From NCBI RefSeq assembly GCF_032911445.1, contig NZ_JAWJEJ010000002.1, positions 682,001 to 746,000 of the forward strand: a DNA stretch of 64,000 nucleotides, in the 5' to 3' direction. A model generated the notes under the pieces. It did not search any database. It was not told the origin of the DNA and saw nothing but the letters and a program-made list of their open reading frames with translations. Positions within the stretch are counted from its first letter, which is position 1. Every line of letters starts with the position of its first letter. Positions 55,606 to 64,000 of the stretch are shown one piece after another. Origin of the DNA: Sphingomonas sp. HF-S4 (GTDB lineage Bacteria; Pseudomonadota; Alphaproteobacteria; Sphingomonadales; Sphingomonadaceae). A program made the translations under genes and the position numbers.

Positions 55606-58600
55606 TTAGAAGCGCAGGCTGACCGATGCCTTGGCGCCGTAATCGCCCCACTGGTCCGAAGCGTTGGCAAAGCCGCCAATCCCGAAGCGCAGGCCGCTCT
55701 CGGTCACCAGGTCGATGCCGAGATCGACGTCGAGCGCGTCGCTGCCCAGCGCCGAACCGCCGATCGCGAAGCCTGGCCCGGTGCCGAAGGCGACCGAGCG
55801 AGTACCCCCGAGATCACCCCAGCTATGGATATAGGCAAGCGAAGCGCGCGGCGCGATGCTCAGACCGGTCGAGACCGGCGCCGAGCCCCCCATGCGCAGG
55901 CCGACCGACGCGCTGTTGGTCTCGCGATGGGTGTCGCCGACCCTGAGCGCCGCGACGCCCCCGGTCTCGGCGACCGCGTCGACATCGGTCCAGTCGTGCG
56001 CGTAGCGGACGAACATGCCGAGATCGAGCGGCCCGTCGACCAGGTCATATCCCAGCTCGCCGAACGCCTGCTTCGATTCGGCCTTGCTGCTCGCCACCGA
56101 AGTGCCGGCAATGCCGCTCACCGAGATCGCGCGCGCGGTGTCGATATCGTGCCACGCCCAGGTGCCGCCGACCTGGGCGGTGAAGCTGCCCTGCGCATTC
56201 CAGGCGAGGCTGGCGCCCGCCAGCTTGGTCTTGACCGAAGCATTGCTGCCGCGAGCGCCGAGGGTCAGGTCCTGATCGAAATAGCCGCCGTTGACGCCGA
56301 CGCGCAGATCACCTGCGCCATAATCGACACCGCCGATCACGCCGGTGCGATTGCTGTCGATCTTGGCGAAGCCCTCCTGGTTCCGCGAGCCCGCATAGTC
56401 CTGCAGCCCCTGCGCCCACATGCCAATCCCGTCGCCGTCGACGAGGCCGCGCGTGAGCACCGCGTCCCGAACGCGGCGATTGTCGTCGATCAACACCGAG
56501 GGAAGCGCCGCATGAAGCTCGCCCGAAAGCTGGTCGAAGGTGTTGCGCGCGCCCGCGGCGCTCTGGACGAGCACCGTATTGTAAATCGGATCGCCCAGGC
56601 CGCGGGCCGTCACTACGGCTGCGACGGCGCGCTGGTTGCCCGATGCTGCCTGCGACGCGAACGTCGTGTCGTTGCGCCCGAGCGTCAGCACGACATTGTT
56701 GGTGCCGTAGCTGAGCAGCGGCGTGAGGAACGCCAGGTTCGACGTCACGGTGGTGAAGCGGCCGTTGACGCCCGCCGCCGCGGTGAGGATCGTGTAGTTG
56801 GTCAGCGGCGCATAGATCCCCGCTTCCGCCAACACCTGCACCGTGCCGCCCGCGATCGTCGCCGTGCCCGTCGCATTGACGCGATCCGACTGGCCGGCGG
56901 CATTGACTTCGACGGCGAAGATCGAGCCTGCCGCGAACGTGACGTTGCCGTTGACGGTCTGGGTGCCGATCGAATTGCCCGGAGCCCAGGTGCCGCCGCT
57001 GCCGATCGTGGTGTTGCCGACCGTGCCGGTACCGCCAAGGGTGCCGCCCGAATTGACCGTCAGCGGCGAGACGATGCTGCCGTTTACCGCCAGGCGGCCG
57101 CCATTGACGTTGGTCGGGCCGGTATAGGTGTTCACCCCGGTGAAGTTGAGCGAGCCCGTCCCCGACTTGGTGAACGAGCCGTTGCCCGTCAGCGAACCGG
57201 CGAACGCGGTGTTGCTGTTCTGGTTCACGGTGAGCGAACCGCCGGCGATGTTGACGCTTGCGGTACGGCTGGTGCCGGCCAGCTCGGCAACCTGCTGGTT
57301 GGTGCCCGAGAAGTCGACCGTGCCGGTGCCCTCGACCTGCAGCTCGGTAGTCGTCGCCACTGCGGTGGTCAGCTTGATCCCGCCGCCGTTGAGGACCGTG
57401 GTGCCGGTGAAGCCATAGCCCGAGCCGAAGGTGATCGTGCCCGCACCTTCCTTGACGAAGGTGCCCGAGCCGCTCAGCGCGCCGACGAAGGTATAGGCGT
57501 CCGAACGGTTCACAATCAGCGTGCCGTTGTCGATCAGATTGCCGGTGAAGTTGCCGGTGGTACCGCCGGTGCCGATCTGGAAGGTGCCGTTGTTGACGAA
57601 CGCGCCGCCCTGCGTGCCCGTGACCAGCACGGTGCTGCCCGCATCGACCAGGTTGGTGCCGGTGTTCTGGAGGCTGTTGACGCCGTCCAGCGTTGCCGTG
57701 CCCGCACCGGTGAAGCGCACGCCGCCGGTGCCGGTGACCACCGCCGTCCCGAAGACGCCGGCGCCCGAACTGGCGCTGCTGGTGACGACGAGCGTGCCGT
57801 TGTCGACGATGCTCGGCGTGGAGAGTCCGGCAATGCCGTTCGCGCCATTGACTAGGCCCAGCGTGGCGCCGGCGTCGATCGTCGTACGGTTGAACGGGCT
57901 GGCGCCTGCGGCAGGGGCGGTCCAATAACCGCTCTGCACGCGCAGGCTGTCGAAGCCCGCGAAGCCGGCGATGGTCTGCGTGGCGGCAGGTGTAGCGCCG
58001 GTGCCGATCAGCACCGCGGCATCGGTGCCGCCGCCGCCGACGATCGTGCCGGTGACCGTTGAGCCGGTACGCAGGATCACCGTGTCGTTCGACACGCCGA
58101 ACTGGACCGCTGCCGCGCCGGTGCCCGCCGTGATCGTCCCGCTATTGTCGAGCGTCGTGGGCCCCGAGGCGAGGATCGCCGCGCCGCCGGTGCTGCTGAC
58201 CGTGCCGAGATTGACGATGCTGTTCGCACCGCCGACCGTGTTGATGCCGTTGGCCCCGCCCGCGACGCTAGCGCCGGTGCCGACATTGATGTTCACTTGC
58301 CCCGGCGGGTCGATCCACAGACCGGTGCCGCTCGTCGAGCTTACGGCGCCGGTAATGGTGGCGCTCACGGCGCCGCCCGTGCCGTTGGCGATCAGATGGA
58401 CCGCGTCCATGCCCGCGCCGGTCGCAGTGGCCGATCCGATCGTGGCGTTGATCGCGCCGTTGGTCGCCTGTGCAAACACTGCATCGGCACGATAGGTGAC
58501 GCTGGTCTGCTGGTTGGTGACGACCGTGCCGTTCGACGAGGCCGAACCGACAGTGAGCACCACGCCGGTGCCGCCGGTGACGGCGACGGCCGTGCCGCCA

Positions 58601-61065
58601 TCGCCGCGCGCAGTGGCGGTGGTGGCGTTGACCGTGACGAGGCCGCCTGCATCGCCGAACACGGCATTGCCATGCTCCGCGCTCGCGGTGCCGCTGGTGA
58701 TCGTCAGGTTGCCGTTCGCGGCATGACCCTCGACGGCATAGGCGTTGACGCCGGTGGCAGTCGCATTGGTCGAGTTGATCGTGACGTCGCTGTTGCGGCT
58801 CGAGCCGTAGACCGTTGCGAGCTGGAAGCCCGAGCTCGACGCGGTGCCGCTGGTGATGTTCACCGCACCGCCGCCGACGCCGCCGACCGCCGAGGCATAG
58901 TCACCCGCGCTCGATGCGTCCTGGCTGGTCACGGTTACCGAACCGGTGCCACTTGAGTAGCCGAACACTGCGTCCGAAGTCCCACCGGCGGCGGCGTCCC
59001 AGCCGATCGCGGCGGTGCGCGTCGTGCCGGCATTGATCAGGATGTTGCCATTGGTGGTCTGCGCCCAGATGCCCTGTGCCGCCAGGCCAGAGGTGTTGAC
59101 GGTGTCGCTCTCAACGGTGATGGCGCCGGTGGTCGACTGCGCGAAAATGCCGAACGCGGCGGCGCCGCTGGTCGAGATGGTGCCTGCATTGTCGATGCTG
59201 ATCGGGCCGTTGGTCGATGTCGCCCAGATGCCGTGCGACGGACGCGTCTCGCGCGGTGCGGTCGACGGATTGACTGCGCCGCTGTCGCGCACGTTGGTCG
59301 CGGTGGTGCCGGTCGTGGTGATCGCACCGGTCGAGGCGATCGTCAGCGCGCCGGTGTCGGTCGCGCCGTGGATGCCGAAGCCGCCATCGCCATAGGCCGA
59401 GATCGAGCCGCTGGTGATCGTCGCAGTGTTGGCGCCCGCCGCGCGTGCGTCGATGCCGAACGAAGCGCCGCCCTCGATGCCGTCGATCGTGCCGCTGGTT
59501 ACCGAGACCGCGCCGTTCGCCGAGCGCGCGCTGATTCCGTAGCCGGGGCTCGCCACCGTCGACGCGCCCGCGAGCGTCACGGTGCCGCTGGTAACGGTGG
59601 TAGCGTCCTGACCATAGGCTGCGATGCCGTTCTTGGCGCCGAGCACCTCACCGCTGGTGAGCGTGAGCGTGCCCGCCATGCTGCCACGATTCGAGAGATA
59701 CACGCCGAGCGAGCCCGCGCCCGACGTCGCCTTCTCGCTCGTCACGTCGATCGCGCCCGAGCTGCGCGCGTAGATCGCGCTCGAGATGTTGCCGGTGGTG
59801 GCGATCGTGCCGCTCGCGATCTTCAGCGATCCGCTGGAGCCGACCGTGATGCCTTCGCTATACTGGCCGGTGGCGGTGATCGAACCGCTGCTGATATCGA
59901 CCGCCCCGGTCGAAGCGACCGAGATGCCATAGGCGAATTCGCCCACGGTGGTGATCGCGTCGCTCGCGATCACTGTCGCACCGGTCTGGCCGGCAAGATC
60001 GATGCCGACCGAGTTGGCGCCCCGCGTCGCGATCGTGCCGCTGTCGATCTTCACTGCGCCGGCGCCGCCGGTGATCAGCATCGCGGTCGAATCGGCGCCT
60101 TGCGTGGTGACCATCTCGCTGGTGAGATCGAGCGGCGCGCCGGGCACGTTGACGACGATGCCGCGTGCGCCGGTGGCGCCGGTCGTGGAAACCGTTCCGC
60201 TGCGGATGGTCACGTCGGTGCCGCTCTGCACACTTAGCCCGTCCGAATTCTGGGTGGTGCTAGCATTGGCGCTCTCGAGCAGCACGCTGCCGTCCGAATA
60301 GATCTGGATCGCGGCCTGGCGATTCCCCAGCGCCTCCGCGGTGCCCGAGCGCACGATCGCGCCGCCGGTGCCGGCATTGGCGTAGATCGCGGTGCCCATG
60401 AAGCCCGCGGTGTTGGTGATGCGCGCCGTGCCGCTGGTGATGTCGACCGTCTGGCCCTGCCCGATGATCGCATTGACCTGGCCGGTGCCGATGGCGGTGG
60501 CATTCTTGCTGACGATCGTCGTCACGTCGGGGAATACGCCGCCGTTCGAGCCGGTGAAGATCCCGCGCAGCCCGCCCGTGGTCGTGTCGGCGTTGATGGT
60601 GATGTCGCCGCCGCCGCTGATCGCCTGGATACCGCGGCTATTGTTGTTGCCGCTCGAATTGACCGTGCCGGTGGTGACGATGACGTTGCCGCTGGCGGCG
60701 CGCGCATCCACGCCATTGGTGGCGCCGGTGCCCGAGGCGGTGACCGCGTCCACGTCGATCGTCACGTTGCCTGGGCCGGTATTGGTCGCAGCGACGCCGG
60801 CACCGGTGGTGTTTCCGTTGTTGAGCACCTCGATCGTGCCCAGATCGAGCGAGATGTTGCCACCGCTGGTGGTGATGTCGACAGTACGCGGGCCGCCCGA
60901 ACGCGTGCCGGTCTCGGTGTGCGAATAGTCGGTGCTGCCGGAGGAAGCGAGGTTCTGCGCCTGGGCGGTGGCGGGCGCGAGCAGCGCGCCCACGGCGGTG
61001 CCCGCCAGGACGAATGCGCGCGCAGACCGGATACGGCCCGAAGCCGCAGTCGAAATCACCGTCAT
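55606..61065 (-). CDS. Large autotransporter (type Va) with repetitive passenger
   Basis: An 1819-residue outer-membrane protein with a signal peptide (residues about 1-37, ending ALLAPATAQA). The passenger, to about residue 1500, is a Gly/Ala/Thr/Ser beta-helix with very many xTSGTIxxTGxxx-type units. Autotransporter-associated strand motifs lie near its end (GGTLGGTGTVGNTTIGSGGT, WAPGNSIGTQTVNGNVTF). The C-terminal barrel, about 280 residues, begins near GLGDPIYNTVLVQSA and ends ASVSLRF. I chose ATG 61065 because GGGAGA lies eight bases upstream; the frame is open 36 codons further. It probably serves as an adhesin or surface layer. Confidence 0.95.
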   Translation of the reverse strand: MTVISTAASGRIRSARAFVLAGTAVGALLAPATAQAQNLASSGSTDYSHTETGTRSGGPRTVDITTSGGNISLDLGTIEVLNNGNTTGAGVAATNTGPGNVTIDVDAVTASGTGATNGVDARAASGNVIVTTGTVNSSGNNNSRGIQAISGGGDITINADTTTGGLRGIFTGSNGGVFPDVTTIVSKNATAIGTGQVNAIIGQGQTVDITSGTARITNTAGFMGTAIYANAGTGGAIVRSGTAEALGNRQAAIQIYSDGSVLLESANASTTQNSDGLSVQSGTDVTIRSGTVSTTGATGARGIVVNVPGAPLDLTSEMVTTQGADSTAMLITGGAGAVKIDSGTIATRGANSVGIDLAGQTGATVIASDAITTVGEFAYGISVASTGAVDISSGSITATGQYSEGITVGSSGSLKIASGTIATTGNISSAIYARSSGAIDVTSEKATSGAGSLGVYLSNRGSMAGTLTLTSGEVLGAKNGIAAYGQDATTVTSGTVTLAGASTVASPGYGISARSANGAVSVTSGTIDGIEGGASFGIDARAAGANTATITSGSISAYGDGGFGIHGATDTGALTIASTGAITTTGTTATNVRDSGAVNPSTAPRETRPSHGIWATSTNGPISIDNAGTISTSGAAAFGIFAQSTTGAITVESDTVNTSGLAAQGIWAQTTNGNILINAGTTRTAAIGWDAAAGGTSDAVFGYSSGTGSVTVTSQDASSAGDYASAVGGVGGGAVNITSGTASSSGFQLATVYGSSRNSDVTINSTNATATGVNAYAVEGHAANGNLTITSGTASAEHGNAVFGDAGGLVTVNATTATARGDGGTAVAVTGGTGVVLTVGSASSNGTVVTNQQTSVTYRADAVFAQATNGAINATIGSATATGAGMDAVHLIANGTGGAVSATITGAVSSTSGTGLWIDPPGQVNINVGTGASVAGGANGINTVGGANSIVNLGTVSSTGGAAILASGPTTLDNSGTITAGTGAAAVQFGVSNDTVILRTGSTVTGTIVGGGGTDAAVLIGTGATPAATQTIAGFAGFDSLRVQSGYWTAPAAGASPFNRTTIDAGATLGLVNGANGIAGLSTPSIVDNGTLVVTSSASSGAGVFGTAVVTGTGGVRFTGAGTATLDGVNSLQNTGTNLVDAGSTVLVTGTQGGAFVNNGTFQIGTGGTTGNFTGNLIDNGTLIVNRSDAYTFVGALSGSGTFVKEGAGTITFGSGYGFTGTTVLNGGGIKLTTAVATTTELQVEGTGTVDFSGTNQQVAELAGTSRTASVNIAGGSLTVNQNSNTAFAGSLTGNGSFTKSGTGSLNFTGVNTYTGPTNVNGGRLAVNGSIVSPLTVNSGGTLGGTGTVGNTTIGSGGTWAPGNSIGTQTVNGNVTFAAGSIFAVEVNAAGQSDRVNATGTATIAGGTVQVLAEAGIYAPLTNYTILTAAAGVNGRFTTVTSNLAFLTPLLSYGTNNVVLTLGRNDTTFASQAASGNQRAVAAVVTARGLGDPIYNTVLVQSAAGARNTFDQLSGELHAALPSVLIDDNRRVRDAVLTRGLVDGDGIGMWAQGLQDYAGSRNQEGFAKIDSNRTGVIGGVDYGAGDLRVGVNGGYFDQDLTLGARGSNASVKTKLAGASLAWNAQGSFTAQVGGTWAWHDIDTARAISVSGIAGTSVASSKAESKQAFGELGYDLVDGPLDLGMFVRYAHDWTDVDAVAETGGVAALRVGDTHRETNSASVGLRMGGSAPVSTGLSIAPRASLAYIHSWGDLGGTRSVAFGTGPGFAIGGSALGSDALDVDLGIDLVTESGLRFGIGGFANASDQWGDYGAKASVSLRF

Positions 61066-61896
61066 AGATAGTCTCCCGGAAGCGCTCGATGGCGGCGCGC
61101 AACGCGCCTCGGATCGAGCGACAAAATCTCTGTTTGTGAGGTGCCCGCGGTCGCGGGCGCTGTAGGCAGGCAACGAGACCTTCGAGGCTCGTTCAAAAGA
61201 TGGCTAGGCTCTCAGCCTGCGCTCCGAAAAGGAGGCAGGGGCGCGGTCGGACCTGTGAGATGCATCGAAATTCCTGGCGGTCGACGAAAGTCGTCCGTGC
61301 GGTGCGCCTCTGAGGTTCGCTCTACTAAGTCAATGGTCTAAAGTGATTTTGAAGCACCGATGCTATTGCGAGACACGTTGATTCAACGGGAAATACTTTT
61401 CCGCCACTAGGCCTCCGGTTGGACTTCGGCAGCAACGGGGCTCCTGCCATTCTCGCGAGCGCGTGTGCGCCATCGTATCTAAGGGGATGGACATCGTTTC
61501 GGTGGAAAGTGGCCTCGCGCGCTCCTCGTCGAGCCCAGCGCCGCGCACGGGAGCACGTAGGCGTAGAACGATGTGAACAGCCACCAGCTTCCAAGCGATT
61601 CCACGACTCGACGGCCCACACGCCAGAAGAGGCGGAGCGCCTTTCGACGATGTCATCAGATGGCGAAAACATGCTGAGAACAAGTCGAAATCGGGAGTCC
61701 TACCTATAATGCGTCACGGGGAGCAAACGCTTCTGGTGCAGGATCGGTGATGTCGCGCGGAGTGTCGATATGGCGCGTCGTCGGCTGCGCCACGCCTGTT
61801 AACCAATCTTAGATTGCAGGCCTTTAGCAGCCGCTCTTCCCAAAAACTGCGCCGGCGAAGCGGCGCGCTAAAAGTCATGCGCAAAGGGTCTCAACC
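61066..61896. other. 831-bp divergent intergenic region
   Basis: The region lies between the divergent autotransporter and the repeat-rich surface protein gene. Short open frames are present but have no codon bias or ribosome-binding sites. A TATAAT lies at 61706-61711 (plus strand, no good -35). A seven-codon upstream ORF (ATG 61877 to TGA 61898-61900) overlaps the GTG start of the next gene. The DNA is AT-richer than the flanks. No repeats or RNA genes recognised. Confidence 0.5.
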
Positions 61897-64000
61897 GTGA
61901 CGAACCGTATCCGTCTTCCGCTTCTCGGCCGTACCACCAGCTTCCGCCGCCTTCGCGGCACTTCGATCCTCCTGGCGACATCGGCGCTGCTGAGCGTAGC
62001 GCAGGCAGGCGTCGCCCACGCCCAGGCGAACACGACCTACACGCCCGCGAGCAACCCGGGTTCGCCCAACCTGGCGGCGGGGGACCAGTTCACCCTCACC
62101 GGTGGCAATGTTGTGTTTGGCGGCAATTCCGCCAACGACATGAATTTCGACGGTACGGTCACGGGTAACGGGGGACTGGCAAAGAGCGGGACGAAGACGC
62201 TCACCCTGAATGCAACGAACAGCTTCACAGGCGGCACGACCGTCAACGCCGGCACGGTGATCGCGAATGCGAACGGTGCGCTGCCCACCGGCGGCAACGT
62301 TACCATCGCGAGCGGCGGCACGCTGAAGCTCGGCACCGATCAGACTATCGGCGCCTTGAACGGCAATGGCCGGGTCGAGCTGAACAGCCGTAACCTCACG
62401 GTCGATCTCGCCAGCGGCACCAGCCGCTTCGATGGTGCGCTCGTCGGGGGCCTCGCATATGTCGGATCCTGGCGCGTCGGCGCCGGCCCCGCCTGGAGCA
62501 CCAATCCCGCCGTGCTGACCGGCCAGGAGGCGGCCGCGCTGATCTTCGGGGGCATTGCTGGCGAGTATGAGATCTCGTCGGTTTCCAACGTGCTTGCCGA
62601 CATCGATTTCAAGGCCTGGGGCTCGGGCTACGGCGGCTTCAACACCTCCGCGCCGGTTGCGCAGAACTACAAGAATGATGCCGGCGCCCCCGGCTATGCC
62701 AGCCCGCAGGACTTCTCGACGTATGTGTCGGATCATAACGGCAACAAGGTCAACTACGCCTTCTCCTATCGCGGCGCCGGGTCGCTGACCAAGACCGGTG
62801 ACGGCACGCTGGTCCTTGCCGGCAATAACGCCTTCACCGGCACGACCACCGTCCAGGGTGGCACGCTGGCTCTGGAGGGTGGCCGTGCGATCTCCGATAC
62901 CGCGGCAATCTTGGTTGGCACTGCCGGCACGCTGAAGATCACCACTGCCGAGACGATCGGCAGCCTGGCGGGCGGCGGCACCGTGGTGCTCGACCAGACG
63001 CTGACTGCGGGCGGCAACAACGCCAGCACCAGCCATTCGGGAGCGATCTCGGGTGCCGGCGGGCTGGTCAAGACAGGCGCGGGAACGCTCACGCTCACCG
63101 GGACGAACAGCTATACGGGCGGCACCACGATCACCGCGGGCACGCTCCAGGGCAATAGCAACGCGATCCAGGGCAACGTCGTCAACAACGGCACGCTCGC
63201 GTTCAACCAGGACATCGATGGCAGCTTCGCCGGGACCGTCTCGGGCACCGGCGGCATCGTCAAGACCGGTGCCGGCACGCTGACCCTGACCTCGACCAAC
63301 ACCAACACGGGCGGCACGCGGATCGCGGACGGCACGCTCATCGCCGATGTCTCCGGCGCCCTTGCGACCGGCGGCAAGGTCACGATGACCGGCGGCACGC
63401 TGAAGCTCGGCGCGAACCAGAATATCGGCACGCTGAGCGGCACCGGCGCGATCGATCTGGGCATCTCCACGCTCGACGTAAACGTCGCCGGCGGCACGAC
63501 GCGCTTCGATGGCGCGATCTCGGGCGTCCGCGGCGTGACTCAATATGTGGGCTCCTGGGCGGTCGGCAGCGGTCCGGCCTGGTCCACCAACCCGGTCGTT
63601 TATTCCGGGCGGGAAGCCGCGGCGCTGCTGTTCGGCGGCAATGCGAGCGACTATGCGATCTCCACGGTGTCCAATTCGGGCGCCGACATCGACTTCAAGG
63701 CGTGGGGATCGGGCTTCGCCGGGTTCAACACCGAGGCGCCGGTCGCACAGGACTATAAGAACGACGCGGGCGCGCCGGGCTATGGCGGCACGCAGGATTT
63801 CTCGACCTATGTCAGCGACTGGAACCGCGAAAAGGTCAACTACGCCTTCCTCTATACGCCCTCGGGCGCGCTGACCAAGAGCGGCGCGGGCACGCTGATC
63901 CTGGGCGGCGCGAACACCTATACCGGCGCCACCACGATCAACGGCGGCACGCTTGCCGTCGACGGCGGGCAGGCGATCGCCGACACCGGCGCGGTGGTGA
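61897..64000 (+). CDS. Repeat-rich surface/autotransporter-like protein, 5' part (runs off window)
   Basis: The frame is open for about 701 codons to the window end with no stop. GTG 61897 has AAAGGG eight bases upstream. A basic start and hydrophobic stretch (ILLATSALLSVAQAGVAHAQ) is a signal peptide. The body carries autotransporter-associated beta-strand repeats such as GTKTLTLNATNSFTGGTTVN, GDGTLVLAGNNAFTGTTTV, GAGTLTLTGTNSYTGGTTI and GAGTLILGGANTYTGATTIN. Two copies of a distinct module of about 103 residues interrupt them (see separate feature). The barrel is outside the window. It is divergent from the other autotransporter gene. Confidence 0.9.
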   Translation, partial: MTNRIRLPLLGRTTSFRRLRGTSILLATSALLSVAQAGVAHAQANTTYTPASNPGSPNLAAGDQFTLTGGNVVFGGNSANDMNFDGTVTGNGGLAKSGTKTLTLNATNSFTGGTTVNAGTVIANANGALPTGGNVTIASGGTLKLGTDQTIGALNGNGRVELNSRNLTVDLASGTSRFDGALVGGLAYVGSWRVGAGPAWSTNPAVLTGQEAAALIFGGIAGEYEISSVSNVLADIDFKAWGSGYGGFNTSAPVAQNYKNDAGAPGYASPQDFSTYVSDHNGNKVNYAFSYRGAGSLTKTGDGTLVLAGNNAFTGTTTVQGGTLALEGGRAISDTAAILVGTAGTLKITTAETIGSLAGGGTVVLDQTLTAGGNNASTSHSGAISGAGGLVKTGAGTLTLTGTNSYTGGTTITAGTLQGNSNAIQGNVVNNGTLAFNQDIDGSFAGTVSGTGGIVKTGAGTLTLTSTNTNTGGTRIADGTLIADVSGALATGGKVTMTGGTLKLGANQNIGTLSGTGAIDLGISTLDVNVAGGTTRFDGAISGVRGVTQYVGSWAVGSGPAWSTNPVVYSGREAAALLFGGNASDYAISTVSNSGADIDFKAWGSGFAGFNTEAPVAQDYKNDAGAPGYGGTQDFSTYVSDWNREKVNYAFLYTPSGALTKSGAGTLILGGANTYTGATTINGGTLAVDGGQAIADTGAVV
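62458..63852 (+). repeat. Duplicated module inside the 61897 protein, copies 62458-62766 and 63544-63852
   Basis: Two segments of about 309 bp, 1086 bp apart, encode the same module: YVGSW-x-VG-x-GPAWSTNP, then EAAAL-x-FGG, SVSN-x-x-ADIDFKAWGSG, APVAQ-x-YKNDAGAPGY and QDFSTYVSD to KVNYAF. The bases differ at many positions, so the copies have diverged. Each lies between blocks of beta-strand repeats. I do not recognise the module by name, although similar wording occurs in some exported PEP-CTERM-type proteins as I remember them. Confidence 0.85.

Noticed and set aside
54808..57855. 1015-codon plus-strand frame across the SDR end and the autotransporter
   Set aside because: It overlaps two well-supported genes and is rich in Arg, with no domain.

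Overview
The window is high-GC alphaproteobacterial DNA, most likely from a Sphingomonas-type member of the Sphingomonadaceae. The reasons are the SUF operon layout, a SciP (CtrA-inhibitor) gene, two large TonB-dependent receptors, sphingomonad-style palindromic intergenic repeats, and strong G/C third-position codon use throughout.

Layout. 1-322 is the tail of an AraC-type regulator. 397-7956 is a complete SUF iron-sulfur assembly operon (Rrf2 regulator, sufB, four small proteins of which three look exported, sufC, sufD, sufS, a DUF59 gene and a sufA-like gene), with near-identical 91-bp palindromic repeats placed just before the start codons of sufD and sufS. 7953-38293 is mostly chromosomal housekeeping: a glycosyltransferase, an aldo/keto reductase, a GreA-like factor, a TonB receptor, ligA, a metallo-beta-lactamase-fold hydrolase, uvrB, a hemerythrin-like protein, mnmA, sciP, two GlsB/YeaQ membrane proteins, an RND efflux pair, DUF445, an Mla-type lipid transport operon and a cyclophilin. 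Inside this stretch, 22684-22938 holds an unassigned short transcription unit: an 18-codon ORF whose leader is complementary to 15 nt of the 16S rRNA 3' end, closed by a strong terminator.

38370-45430 is the most interesting region. A tRNA-Ser gene is followed by a decayed integrase, which abuts a truncated rtcA. Then come, on the minus strand, a frameshifted nucleotidyltransferase, rtcB, a tandem array of four Y-RNA-like genes, and rsr (Ro60/TROVE protein). The divergent regulator rtcR follows, with a sigma-54-type promoter facing rsr. The RNA array is the main discovery. Each unit has the same Ro-binding-type stem. Three carry tRNA-like modules in circularly permuted order with the acceptor end closed by a loop, and one carries only a small hairpin. 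The expected logic is that RtcR, through its CARF domain, senses an RNA-damage signal and switches on Ro, the Y RNAs and the RtcB ligase. The 3' part of the operon (nucleotidyltransferase, rtcA) is being lost.

45682-55330 is a catabolic cluster: a glutaminase, then a TonB receptor, an MFS transporter, a secreted carboxylesterase, an acyl-CoA synthetase, a TetR regulator and a short-chain dehydrogenase. Two matching 24-bp inverted repeats, one before the receptor and one before the dehydrogenase, look like operators for the TetR protein. 55606-61065 is a large autotransporter on the minus strand. 61897 to the window end is the start of a second repeat-rich surface protein, with a duplicated module of about 103 residues, that runs off the window.
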